A stretch of DNA of 10,416 bases from Chitinophagaceae bacterium (GCA_016786525.1 JAEUVW010000325.1:1-10416), one strand, 5' to 3'. Positions 1 to 7,146 are shown, counted from the first letter of the stretch. Program-made: numbers and translations. The notes: generated by a model not told the origin, from the sequence alone.

Positions 1-622
1 TAATTTTCATCCTCCCGCTTTTCTGCACGTTCAGGAAATTGACAAAGATACCCTGTGCCGTCTCCGGGCGCAGGTACACTTTATTGTCTTCGGGATTGTC
101 TGAAGCCACGGCTCCGAATTCGGTCGCAAACATCAGGTTGAACTGGCGTACATCCGTCCAGTTGACCGTACCGCTTACAGCACATTTGATTTTATGTCCT
201 TCTATCAGCGCCTTCAGGCCTGCAAAATCATCCGCAGCCAGCAGGGCTTCCATTTCTTTCAGCAAGGCGGCAGCCTGCGTTTCGTCCAGCGTTTCGGCAA
301 AGCCTTCGATCAGGTGGTCCACACGGTAGCGCTTTTTGCTGTCCTTGTTGTCGATCATCGGGTCGGAAAAATTATCGACATGCCCGCTGGCTTTCCACAC
401 CGTAGGATGCATAAAGATGGCGGCATCCAGGCCTACAATATTATCGTGTACCTGCGTCATGCTGCGCCACCAGTAGTCGCGGATGTTGCGTTTCAGCTCT
501 ACCCCGTACTGACCGTAATCATATACTGCGCCCAGTCCGTCATATATCTCTGAAGAGGGAAATACAAAGCCATATTCCTTACAATGGCCTATAATATCCT
601 GTAGTTTATTTTCGTTTGCCAT
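1..622 (-). CDS. glyQS: Glycine--tRNA ligase (class II, single-chain alpha2 type), N-terminal part
   Basis: Charges tRNA-Gly with glycine in the cytoplasm. The 207 codons in the window are the N-terminal part of a protein usually about 490-500 residues long; the rest lies beyond base 1. ATG at 622 opens MANENKLQDIIGHCKEYGFV. Residues 29-51 (GLGAVYDYGQYGVELKRNIR...) carry the motif 1 region of this enzyme class. HPTVWKASGHVDNFSDP (72-88) is the glycine-enzyme signature, FNLMF sits at 161-165, and YLRPETAQGIFVNF (183-196) is motif 2 with its ATP-contacting Arg. This is the single-polypeptide form, not the alpha2beta2 GlyQ/GlyS form of proteobacteria. An insertion at about 104-150 (helical, EMEALLAADDFAGLKALIEG) separates the blocks, as in relatives. 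A -7 promoter element lies 17 nt upstream, so the leader is very short. The gene is often named glyS or glyQS. Confidence 0.95.
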   Translation of the reverse strand, partial: MANENKLQDIIGHCKEYGFVFPSSEIYDGLGAVYDYGQYGVELKRNIRDYWWRSMTQVHDNIVGLDAAIFMHPTVWKASGHVDNFSDPMIDNKDSKKRYRVDHLIEGFAETLDETQAAALLKEMEALLAADDFAGLKALIEGHKIKCAVSGTVNWTDVRQFNLMFATEFGAVASDNPEDNKVYLRPETAQGIFVNFLNVQKSGRMKI

Positions 623-638
623 AATCGTATTTGCCGCG

Positions 639-646
639 CAAAGATA
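639..646 (-). promoter_or_regulatory. Bacteroidota-type -7 promoter element for the glycyl-tRNA synthetase gene
   Basis: Read on the minus strand this is TATCTTTG, an exact match to the Bacteroidota -7 consensus TAnnTTTG. It ends 17 nt before the ATG at 622, which predicts a leader of roughly 10 nt. I see no TTG-type -33 element at the usual 17-23 nt spacing, so the call rests on the -7 match and its position. Confidence 0.55.
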
Positions 647-698
647 AATGCTCTCCGCTTTATTATCCCGGGCGGCCTTTAAAATGCGCTTGTTTTAT

Positions 699-727
699 AA
701 AAAAAACACCGGGTTCATCACCCGGTG
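699..727 (-). terminator. Intrinsic terminator after the DUF4397 lipoprotein gene
   Basis: On the minus strand CACCGGGT and ACCCGGTG pair over 8 bp around a 5-nt loop and are followed at once by eight T residues. The stem lies about 25 bp past the lipoprotein stop codon at 752. It insulates the glycyl-tRNA synthetase promoter from transcription coming from the right. Confidence 0.85.
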
Positions 728-751
728 CCTGTTTTTCAAAAAAAATGATTT

Positions 752-1450
752 TTAGTTTTGGTTGACAATCACCGTTGCTGTGAGCGCTTTTTTACCCATA
801 GTACTATCGAAGCCACGGGTATAGATCGTATACGATTTGCCGGTATTGAAGATCATCGTTGGGAGTTTACCGATCACGGTATCTTTCCCGGTAAAGGTCA
901 GCGACCAGTCGTACACACCGGCGTTGATGGGTGTAAAGGCCGTCACATCCTTAAAGCCCATATTACCGAAGATAACAGTTGGTGTGGTATCCACCATTTT
1001 CACGACATCCAGTACGGGTGCGTTCGGCGACAATTGCAGGAAACGAACCATGGCCTTACCGTTCTGTGTCGCCGGCCATTGATCGGGCGTGAGCAGGGCC
1101 GTGAGCTTTGAAAACGAATCGACAAGGAAAACAGAATAATGCTCTCCTTCCTTAAAGGTGACTTCGGTACGCAACACTGCGCTGTCTGTGGTGGTATCCG
1201 ACAGGAAAGTCTTGAACAGGACATTTTTCTTCGCTGCTTCTACCTGCATGTAACCCATATTTGTCCCGAACGTAAGTACGTAAGGACTCAGTACCGAGCT
1301 GTCTACGATGACATTAAGCCCCGGAGCGTCCGGGCTGGCATTGATGACATCCAGGCGGGCATATTTCTTTGCGACAACTTCATCTTTACAGGCAGTAAAG
1401 GTTCCGGCCATCAAAACCATTGCCGCAAAAAGAGTAAACTGTTTTTTCAT
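752..1450 (-). CDS. DUF4397-domain lipoprotein
   Basis: A 232-residue envelope lipoprotein of unknown function. Residues 1-20 form a short signal peptide (MKKQFTLFAAMVLMAGTFTA) ending in a lipobox-like F-T-A-C, so Cys21 should be lipidated. KDE directly after the cysteine resembles the Lys-(Asp/Glu)2 surface-export signal of Bacteroidota lipoproteins, which would place the protein on the outer face of the outer membrane (inference). YARLDVINASPDAPGLNVIVD (residues 30-50) is the typical DUF4397 opening, and a second copy of the pattern, MVRFLQLSPNAPVLDVV, occurs at 134-150. The protein therefore looks like two related beta-rich repeats. It is downstream of the two hydrolase genes but 123 bp away, with a candidate promoter of its own and a strong terminator behind it, so it is probably transcribed alone. 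Family assignment is confident; role unknown. Confidence 0.88.
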   Translation of the reverse strand: MKKQFTLFAAMVLMAGTFTACKDEVVAKKYARLDVINASPDAPGLNVIVDSSVLSPYVLTFGTNMGYMQVEAAKKNVLFKTFLSDTTTDSAVLRTEVTFKEGEHYSVFLVDSFSKLTALLTPDQWPATQNGKAMVRFLQLSPNAPVLDVVKMVDTTPTVIFGNMGFKDVTAFTPINAGVYDWSLTFTGKDTVIGKLPTMIFNTGKSYTIYTRGFDSTMGKKALTATVIVNQN

Positions 1451-1507
1451 TATAGGTTGTTTGTTTGTTTGATCAGATCAAGCCCTTCAAGAGGCTCACA
1501 TTGCTCA

Positions 1508-1539
1508 CAATAATAATAGAAATTACTGAAAAGTACAAA
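1508..1539 (-). promoter_or_regulatory. Candidate promoter for the DUF4397 lipoprotein gene
   Basis: On the minus strand a TTTG (1539-1536) is followed after 20 nt by TATTATTG (1515-1508), one mismatch from TAnnTTTG. The spacing fits Bacteroidota promoters. It would give a leader of about 50 nt before the ATG at 1450. The mismatch keeps confidence modest. Confidence 0.4.
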
Positions 1540-1573
1540 TACGGCGTTAAAGAGTTCCTCTGCCGGCTTAGCG

Positions 1574-2416
1574 CTATTGGTCAGAAATGGGGTACAGGGT
1601 CTTGAAAGCGTTGGATACAGCCTGGTGCATGATGGTACCATGATCTTCTGCAGGCAGGTAGTCGAAATGCACTTCCAGGTTCTTTTGTCCTGAGTTTTTC
1701 AGCTGGTCTGCCAGCAGGTTTGCATCCACCTCCATCACATGCGGAGCGGCGCCGGGTGTCAGGCCCTCTTTTCCGACCGCGATATAAACGGCCTGCTTTC
1801 CTGCCTTTTTCACCATTTTTTCCTGCAGCAAAGAGCCATTGTTCCACCATAGCGAAGGACTGATGATCACGTATCGATCAAACATGCTGCTATGTTTCAG
1901 CAATATTTCCGTGGCCAGCAGGCCTCCCAGCGATTGCCCGATCAGCATGCCCTGCTTCCGCCCGCGATAGCGTTGCCGGATAAAGGGTTGCAGTTCCTGT
2001 TCCAGGAAAGCAATAAAGGCTGCAGAACCTCCGCCCGAAGGAAGTATTTTCCTGTATTCCGCACTGTTTGCAGGGAATGTAAAGTCCCGTTTGCGGTCTT
2101 CGTTGGCAATACCGACGACAATACATTCGGGGAGCCTGCCCACCCAGGGGAAAGTATAAAACTGGACCAGGCCGGCAATATGAATAAAATCCTCGTCGGC
2201 CCCGCCATCCAGCAGGTAAATCACCGGGTAGTGCGTTGTATCACCTTCTTTATACCCGGGCGGCAGGTAGATATTCAGCGTGCGGTCTTCCGACAGTTGC
2301 CGGGAATACAGTTTTTCGATGCGCCCCAGCACAAAAGGCTGAGCATTCTTTCCGCCCTGCGCAACGGCGGGCAGGTGGGCAACAAGCAGCAGCAGTGCCG
2401 TAACAATAGATTTCAT
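1574..2416 (-). CDS. Secreted alpha/beta-hydrolase esterase (Esterase D / Fes-IroE-like, PF00756 type)
   Basis: A 280-residue serine esterase, probably periplasmic or secreted, since residues 1-20 form a signal peptide ending LPAVAQ. NIYLPPGYKEGDTTHYPVIYLLDGG (48-72) is the usual opening of the esterase D fold. The nucleophile elbow is GQSLGG with Ser162, followed by the family signature SPSLWW at 186-191. The likely catalytic His is 259 in AEDHG. The acidic member of the triad is not obvious; some IroE-type enzymes manage with a Ser-His pair. Relatives hydrolyse siderophore esters, S-formylglutathione or acyl esters, and the substrate cannot be chosen from sequence. No siderophore genes are nearby. 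The start is 20 bp after the stop of the upstream hydrolase, so the two are very likely co-transcribed. Codon use matches the neighbours. Confidence 0.88.
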   Translation of the reverse strand: MKSIVTALLLLVAHLPAVAQGGKNAQPFVLGRIEKLYSRQLSEDRTLNIYLPPGYKEGDTTHYPVIYLLDGGADEDFIHIAGLVQFYTFPWVGRLPECIVVGIANEDRKRDFTFPANSAEYRKILPSGGGSAAFIAFLEQELQPFIRQRYRGRKQGMLIGQSLGGLLATEILLKHSSMFDRYVIISPSLWWNNGSLLQEKMVKKAGKQAVYIAVGKEGLTPGAAPHVMEVDANLLADQLKNSGQKNLEVHFDYLPAEDHGTIMHQAVSNAFKTLYPISDQ

Positions 2417-2436
2417 ACAGGATTGCGTTTGTCTTT

Positions 2437-3834
2437 TTATTTTTTGACTTGTTCCTGTATCCAGTTTACCATCGCATTGAGTGCAACAGGGGACATTGTC
2501 TGTTCAATGACTTTGTATTCGCTGGGAGAACCCGTAGGGCTTTCCTGCAGCAGGTGGTTCAGGCCCGGCAATTCCTCTATAAATACTTTCTTGTTGCCGC
2601 CTTTGGCCAGTGCAGCGCGGATCGCGTCCAGGTTTTCTTTCGGGGCCACCTGCAGGTCGTTAGAGCCATTGATGGCCAATACGGGGCATTTTACTTTTTC
2701 CAGCACGGAAGCCGGGTCGTAGCGCAGCATGTACAGCATCCAGGGGTTCACGATCCTGTTTACCGTTACCGACACATATTCTTCTTCGCTCATCTCTGCA
2801 GGCTTATCCTTATACGGGTCTTCGGTATTCCGGATATAGTCTGCAATGTTTTTTTTCAGTTTTTCTTCATCCATCGTGCGCTGCACCATATCAAAAATCT
2901 TTGCATTGTCGGCCTCGGTGCGCGCCAAGTCTGCCGCAGAGGCTCCCGCCGATTTGCCGATCAGCTGCTGCTGCAGCAACAGCATCTTATCTCCACGCAA
3001 GCCCGGACCTGCAGCCAGCACAATAAAGTGAATGTCTTTTGACCTTACAGCGACCATAGGAGCGATCATTCCGCCTTCACTGTGCCCGATCAGCCCGATC
3101 TTCTTTTTATCGATTTCCTTTCTTGTTTTGAGGTAGTTGACCGCTGCCGTAACGTCGGTAGCAAAATCCTGGCTGGTGGCAGTGGCGAAGTTTCCTCCGG
3201 ATGCCGCCGTGCCGCGGTCGTCAAAGCGCAATACGGCAATGCCATTCTTGGTCAGGTGGTCCGCCAGCACCAGGAAGGGCCTGTGGCCCAATACTTCTCC
3301 ATCGCGGTTTTGGGGCCCGCTGCCGCTGATCAGCACCGCAGCAGGAAAAGGCCCGCTTTTTTCCGGTAAAGTGAGGGTACCGGCCAGCGTGATACCAGCT
3401 TCTTCATTTTTGAAGCTCACCTCTTCAGACAGGTAAGCATAAGGCTTCACCGGGTCTTGCGGGCGTACCAGCTTCTTCGGTTCTTCCGAAGCATTGCGGC
3501 CCAGGTTCATCGGCACGGAAAGCCCGCCCTGTTTAAAAGTACCCGTAATGGCATCATTGCCCAGTGTTCCCTCATATTCAATGCGGGCGGACGGGACTTC
3601 CAGTTTCAGTACCGGGTCCGTAAAAACCGTTGTGGTGACCGGTATCCCTTTAGCGCCCTGGTCCGGGCTATCCATTGTAGTCGTATATACCGCTCCGTTC
3701 CTGCTGATGTGGAAGACAATCCTCAGCTGTATGCCCTGCACCTTCAGCACCCCATACCAGGTACCGGTAACATCTGCCGCATAGAGTGAAAATGAAGCCA
3801 GCATCAGCAGAGCCGAAAAAAACATTTTTTTCAT
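2437..3834 (-). CDS. Secreted alpha/beta hydrolase with N-terminal beta-rich domain (serine aminopeptidase S33 / Hydrolase_4 type)
   Basis: A 465-residue two-domain protein. MKKMFFSALLMLASFSLYAA is a signal peptide. Residues about 24-115 (TGTWYGVLKVQGIQLRIVFH...) form a beta-rich lipocalin-like module common on Bacteroidota hydrolases, and residues about 135-465 are the hydrolase. The nucleophile elbow is GHSEGG with Ser252, and the probable triad partners are Asp393 (NGSNDLQV) and His427 (GLNHLL). GSGPQNRDG (171-179) provides the oxyanion-side loop, and LRFDDRG at 202-208 is typical. Start choice: the frame can be opened at a TTG at 3858, but that codon lies inside a perfect -7 promoter element, and only the ATG at 3834 gives a clean signal peptide. 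It is the first gene of a pair with the downstream esterase. The substrate (peptide or ester) is unknown. Confidence 0.9.
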   Translation of the reverse strand: MKKMFFSALLMLASFSLYAADVTGTWYGVLKVQGIQLRIVFHISRNGAVYTTTMDSPDQGAKGIPVTTTVFTDPVLKLEVPSARIEYEGTLGNDAITGTFKQGGLSVPMNLGRNASEEPKKLVRPQDPVKPYAYLSEEVSFKNEEAGITLAGTLTLPEKSGPFPAAVLISGSGPQNRDGEVLGHRPFLVLADHLTKNGIAVLRFDDRGTAASGGNFATATSQDFATDVTAAVNYLKTRKEIDKKKIGLIGHSEGGMIAPMVAVRSKDIHFIVLAAGPGLRGDKMLLLQQQLIGKSAGASAADLARTEADNAKIFDMVQRTMDEEKLKKNIADYIRNTEDPYKDKPAEMSEEEYVSVTVNRIVNPWMLYMLRYDPASVLEKVKCPVLAINGSNDLQVAPKENLDAIRAALAKGGNKKVFIEELPGLNHLLQESPTGSPSEYKVIEQTMSPVALNAMVNWIQEQVKK

Positions 3835-3855
3835 ATCAATATCGAGTTGGTGCCG

Positions 3856-3863
3856 CAAATGTA
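3856..3863 (-). promoter_or_regulatory. -7 promoter element for the hydrolase-esterase pair
   Basis: The minus strand reads TACATTTG, an exact TAnnTTTG match, ending 21 nt before the ATG at 3834. This predicts a leader of roughly 15 nt and excludes the upstream TTG as a start. A perfect inverted repeat begins 5 bp upstream. No clear -33 element was found. Confidence 0.55.
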
Positions 3864-3868
3864 ATCAG

Positions 3869-3886
3869 ATCGTGCGGAAGCACGAT
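3869..3886. repeat. Perfect inverted repeat next to the hydrolase promoter
   Basis: ATCGTGC-ggaa-GCACGAT: 7-bp arms with a 4-nt spacer, in the gap between the DUF2892 gene and the hydrolase gene. It is placed where a regulator could occlude the promoter. It could also be a weak transcript-end hairpin for the DUF2892 gene, whose stop is at 3910, but on the minus strand no T tract follows it, so the operator reading is slightly favoured. Confidence 0.5.
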
Positions 3887-3909
3887 ACCGGAAGACGGGA
3901 ACATGGTTC

Positions 3910-4212
3910 CTATAGTTTTTTCACCGGTATTTCCGGGTCCTCCACCAAGGGGTCTTTCACATGCATTATATTGTGCCTCCAGAAATACTTAACATAGCAA
4001 AACAGCATGGCACTGGTAATGAACAGGTAGAAAGAAACCACCGTAATCAGGATAATCAGACCGAGGCTGCTGACCCAGAAGACCATGCCCCCCAGCAGCA
4101 ACCCGATGATCACGCGCAGCAGGGCCTCTTTGGGGCCTACGTTCAAATAGACATCGCGTCCCAGCCAGGATCGCTTCTTCATTTCTGTCGTCGGATTTTT
4201 AGCGCTTTCCAT
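3910..4212 (-). CDS. Small inner-membrane protein, DUF2892 (YgaP transmembrane domain-like)
   Basis: A 100-residue protein with a charged N-terminus (to about residue 30), two predicted membrane helices (about 32-48, LRVIIGLLLGGMVFWV, and 50-72, LGLIILITVVSFYLFITSAML) and a charged tail ending KKL. The stretch NVGPKEALLRVIIGLLL closely follows the DUF2892 pattern (N-V-G-x-x-[D/E]-x-x-x-R-x-x-x-G). Where many family members end the second helix with a C-P-x-Y motif, this one has FCYVKYFW, keeping the Cys (Cys72) but not the Pro. Family function is unknown; relatives occur alone or fused to rhodanese domains. An alternative start is Met11 (MKKRSW), which would leave both helices intact. Transcription is towards the hydrolase gene 75 bp away, which has its own promoter. 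Confidence 0.75.
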   Translation of the reverse strand: MESAKNPTTEMKKRSWLGRDVYLNVGPKEALLRVIIGLLLGGMVFWVSSLGLIILITVVSFYLFITSAMLFCYVKYFWRHNIMHVKDPLVEDPEIPVKKL

Positions 4213-4241
4213 AATATGAGTTTTAATACACTACAAATGTG

Positions 4242-4255
4242 GCCTGTTTACAGGC
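4242..4255. repeat. Short palindrome upstream of the DUF2892 gene
   Basis: GCCTGT-tt-ACAGGC, 6-bp arms with a 2-nt spacer, lies 30 bp upstream of the ATG at 4212. It abuts a -7-like CACATTTG on the minus strand (4241-4234), one mismatch from TAnnTTTG. This may be an operator, but so short a palindrome can occur by chance. Confidence 0.3.
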
Positions 4256-4445
4256 ATCTATCCTTACAGCTTTCATTCTATGGCTTACAAAATTCGCAGG
4301 TCGGCCCTGCACCGGCATGCTTACGCTTGTTTTTAAATTGAGTGTCAGTTACTTAAATACAGCATTAATTATTGTCGGATTTTAAACACTATTTTTCCAT
4401 TTAAATTTTTAATATTGTACCACGATTGAACCAAATTTTCCTGTG

Positions 4446-4676
4446 ATGCTGCCGATGTTGTTAGATGAAATAAGAATGTTTGTGCCTTATGGCATAGACG
4501 GCATTTTCAAGATGTTGCACAATACTCCGGAACATGATGTGCTTCTGATGTTCCGGGATGCCAATGAGGAAGTCCTGCAATGGGTGCGTACGAAAACCCC
4601 TGAAAGAGAGCGGAAAATTGCCTCTATGATCGATATGGTATTGCTTGAAAAGCAAGGTTCCCCCTTTACGGCCTGA
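4446..4676 (+). CDS. Hypothetical protein (76 aa)
   Basis: A small soluble protein that I do not recognise. The reading MLPMLLDEIRMFVPYGIDGI is followed by a probably alpha-helical, charged C-terminal half (EEVLQWVRTKTPERERKIAS at 41-60). There is no signal peptide, no membrane helix and no Cys or metal motif. Amino-acid composition and codon choice look like real coding sequence, which is why this strand is preferred over two minus-strand frames across the same bases. ATG 4446 and ATG 4455 are both possible starts (a GTG at 4443 directly precedes the first); no Shine-Dalgarno sequence separates them. A weak -7-like TAATATTG lies at 4410-4417. It stands alone, 157 bp before purL on the same strand. 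The gene may be a lineage-specific small protein or a false call. Confidence 0.5.
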   Translation: MLPMLLDEIRMFVPYGIDGIFKMLHNTPEHDVLLMFRDANEEVLQWVRTKTPERERKIASMIDMVLLEKQGSPFTA

Positions 4677-4796
4677 CCGGGCCTGCTTTCCCCTGGTATG
4701 CCCCATCCTGCTCCCTGTTTACCCGCCTGCCGGGGCAAAGTAAGAACAGAGCTTATAATTCAACACTGCGGAATCGAAAATCAGGGATAAAAGCCC

Positions 4797-4804
4797 TACT
4801 TTTG
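4797..4804 (+). promoter_or_regulatory. -7 promoter element for purL
   Basis: TACTTTTG is an exact TAnnTTTG match and ends 29 nt before the purL ATG at 4834, giving a leader of about 22 nt. No TTG was found at the -33 distance. A small AGGG/CCCT inverted repeat (4783-4797) runs into the first base of the element. No purine riboswitch-like structure is visible in this short leader. Confidence 0.55.
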
Positions 4805-4833
4805 CGGCTCATTTCAGCACACACAATCTGTCT

Positions 4834-7038
4834 ATGGAAGCTACACTCGACCAGGCCGTCAAACTCGGCCTTCGCGAAGAAGAATTTGAAGCCATCAAAA
4901 CTGTTTTGGGGCGCACCCCGAATTTCACTGAAACTGCGATGTACTCTGTAATGTGGAGTGAGCACTGCAGCTATAAAAACTCCATCAAATGGCTGAAAAC
5001 CCTGCCCCGCGAAGGCGCAAGGCTGCTGGTAAAAGCGGGAGAAGAAAACGCGGGCCTGGTGGATATCGGCGACGGATTGGGCTGTGTGTTTAAAATCGAA
5101 TCGCACAACCACCCTTCCGCCATTGAGCCCTTCCAGGGTGCTGCCACCGGCGTAGGGGGTATCCACCGCGATATCTTTACGATGGGCGCCCGGCCTATTG
5201 CCTCTCTGAACTCTCTGCGCTTCGGCAAGCTGGACAACCCGAAAACAAAATGGCTGCTGAAAGGCGTGGTAAAAGGTATCGGGCACTACGGCAACTGCTT
5301 CGGAGTGCCGACAGTGGGCGGTGAAATTTATTTTGAAAACTGCTACCAGACCAATCCCCTGGTCAACGCCATGAGCGTAGGTGTGGTGAAAGCGGGCCAA
5401 ACGGCTTCTGCCACTTCATATGGTGCCGGCAACCCGGTATTCATCGTAGGCGCCGCTACCGGCAAGGACGGTATCGGTGGCGCCTCATTTGCCTCTGCCG
5501 ATATCAGCGAAAACAGTGCAGCCGACCTGCCTGCCGTTCAGGTAGGCGACCCTTTTGAAGAGAAAAAACTGCTGGAAGCCTGCCTGGAACTGATCGACAC
5601 TAAGGCGGTGATCGGCATGCAGGATATGGGCGCGGCAGGTATTACCTGCTCGACCAGCGAGATGAGTGCCAAAGGAGAACATGGTATGATCATTCACCTG
5701 GACCGTGTGCCTACACGCCAGGCCAACATGAAACCCTGGGAAATGCTGCTCAGCGAAAGCCAGGAACGGATGCTTGTCGTAGTGGAAAAAGGACGGGAAG
5801 CCGATGTGCAAAAGATATTCGACAAATGGGATATCCACTGTGTGAACATCGGGGAGGTGACTACAGACAAAAACCTGAAATATTATATGAACGGGGAACT
5901 GGTAGCCGATGTGCCTGCGGAAAGCATGGTACTGGGCGGTGGTGCTCCCGTGTATACCAGGGAATATTCCGAACCGGCTTATATGGCGCAGATCAATGCG
6001 TTCAACGCCGATGACATCAGCATACCGGCTGACCTGAAAGCAGTGGCTTATGAACTGATCCAGCTGCCTTCTATCGCATCCAAACGCTGGGTATACGACC
6101 AGTACGACAGCATGGTCGGCACCGGCAACACCCACACCAATGCACCCAGCGATGCACCCGTAGTACGCGTGCACGGTTCGGCAAAAGCCCTGGCGGTGAC
6201 CACAGACTGCAACAGCCGTTATGTGTTTGCCGACCCTTACAAAGGCGCAATGATTGCCGTGAGTGAGGCTGCCCGCAATATTGTCTGCAGCGGCGGCGAG
6301 CCTGTTGGCGTCACCAACTGCCTGAATTTCGGCAACCCGTACAACCCCGAAGTATATTACCAGTTCGTCAACGCCATCAAAGGCATGGGCGAGGCCTGCG
6401 TTAAATTCAATACCCCGGTAACGGGCGGAAACGTCAGCTTTTACAACCAGAGTGAAGACGGCCCGGTATACCCTACCCCTACCATCGGTATGGTCGGCGT
6501 ACTGGATGCCCTGGAGCAGAAGATGACCATGAACTTTAAAAATCCGGGTGATGTGATCTATATGGTCGGCACACACCGCAATGATATCAACTGTTCCGAC
6601 TACCTGCACAGCATCTGCGGTGTCAGCCACAGCCCGGCCCCGCACTTCGACCTCGAAGAAGAAGCGCAGGTGCAGAAGACCATTGCCCGCCTCATCAGCG
6701 AAAAGATCATCTCTTCCGCACACGATGTTTCTGAAGGCGGCCTGTTTACAACCGTGCTGGAAAGCGCTATGCGCAACAACCTGGGCTTCTCGATCTGCAC
6801 AGAGGAAGGCATCCGTAAAGATGCCTACCTGTTTGGCGAAGCACAGAGCCGCGTAGTGGTGAGTGTTAGCCCTGAGGTGCAGAAAATATTTGAAGCCGAA
6901 GTACAGGGTATTGCCTGCAGCAAGCTGGGTACGGTACTGGCCGACGGTAAGATGCAGGTAGGCAGCGAAGATTGGGGGTACATCTCCGAATGGAAAAACG
7001 CCTACGATACCGCTATTGAAAAAATGCTGAGCGCTTAG
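4834..7038 (+). CDS. purL: Phosphoribosylformylglycinamidine synthase subunit PurL (small type)
   Basis: Catalyses the fourth step of purine biosynthesis: FGAR plus ATP and ammonia to FGAM. At 734 residues it is the small PurL form (Bacillus type, about 740), which needs separate PurS and PurQ; neither is in the window. The protein has the two AIRS-like halves. WSEHCSYKNS (41-50) includes the conserved His44; KIESHNHPSAIEPFQGAATG (87-106) is the first ATP/Mg region; LLSESQERM is at 305-313. The second half has TTDCNSRYVFADPYKGA (456-472) and VTGGNVSFYNQS (529-540). All key blocks are present with no frame break. The ATG at 4834 fits the family start and the promoter element upstream. The gene stands alone with its own terminator. 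Codon bias is strong, with frequent G or C at third positions, as expected for a well expressed housekeeping gene. Confidence 0.97.
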   Translation: MEATLDQAVKLGLREEEFEAIKTVLGRTPNFTETAMYSVMWSEHCSYKNSIKWLKTLPREGARLLVKAGEENAGLVDIGDGLGCVFKIESHNHPSAIEPFQGAATGVGGIHRDIFTMGARPIASLNSLRFGKLDNPKTKWLLKGVVKGIGHYGNCFGVPTVGGEIYFENCYQTNPLVNAMSVGVVKAGQTASATSYGAGNPVFIVGAATGKDGIGGASFASADISENSAADLPAVQVGDPFEEKKLLEACLELIDTKAVIGMQDMGAAGITCSTSEMSAKGEHGMIIHLDRVPTRQANMKPWEMLLSESQERMLVVVEKGREADVQKIFDKWDIHCVNIGEVTTDKNLKYYMNGELVADVPAESMVLGGGAPVYTREYSEPAYMAQINAFNADDISIPADLKAVAYELIQLPSIASKRWVYDQYDSMVGTGNTHTNAPSDAPVVRVHGSAKALAVTTDCNSRYVFADPYKGAMIAVSEAARNIVCSGGEPVGVTNCLNFGNPYNPEVYYQFVNAIKGMGEACVKFNTPVTGGNVSFYNQSEDGPVYPTPTIGMVGVLDALEQKMTMNFKNPGDVIYMVGTHRNDINCSDYLHSICGVSHSPAPHFDLEEEAQVQKTIARLISEKIISSAHDVSEGGLFTTVLESAMRNNLGFSICTEEGIRKDAYLFGEAQSRVVVSVSPEVQKIFEAEVQGIACSKLGTVLADGKMQVGSEDWGYISEWKNAYDTAIEKMLSA

Positions 7039-7056
7039 TGTTCGTCTTATTTTTTG

Positions 7057-7090
7057 AAACAGCCGCAGCCTGGTCAGGCTGCGGCTGTTT
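7057..7090 (+). terminator. Intrinsic terminator of purL
   Basis: Perfect 14-bp arms (AAACAGCCGCAGCC and GGCTGCGGCTGTTT) enclose a 6-nt loop, 18 nt after the purL stop. The T run after the stem is short and interrupted (TTTGCTTTAT). The stem is strong enough to call it with good confidence. Confidence 0.8.
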
Positions 7091-7123
7091 GCTTTATACC
7101 GGGATGGCCTTCAATCCTGCAGA

Positions 7124-7146
7124 CTGCACCCCTTTAAGGGGTGCAG
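7124..7146. repeat. Perfect 23-nt palindrome
   Basis: CTGCACCCCTT, a single T, then AAGGGGTGCAG: 11-bp arms with a 1-nt centre and no mismatch. It lies 33 bp past the purL terminator. With so small a centre it would form a cruciform or a hairpin with a few bases opened. It could be a protein-binding site or part of an extragenic repeat element. Confidence 0.7.

Noticed and set aside
1450..1641. A 63-codon minus-strand frame bridging the esterase and lipoprotein genes
   Set aside because: It overlaps the esterase 3' end in another frame and runs through the probable promoter of the lipoprotein gene.
3835..3858. TTG start giving an 8-residue longer hydrolase
   Set aside because: The TTG is part of the -7 promoter element and the extra residues (MRHQLDID) spoil the signal peptide.
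5485..6723. A 412-codon open frame on the minus strand inside purL
   Set aside because: It is fully antisense to well conserved purL blocks and reads as a low-plausibility His- and Val-rich sequence. It is explained by the strong third-position bias of purL.
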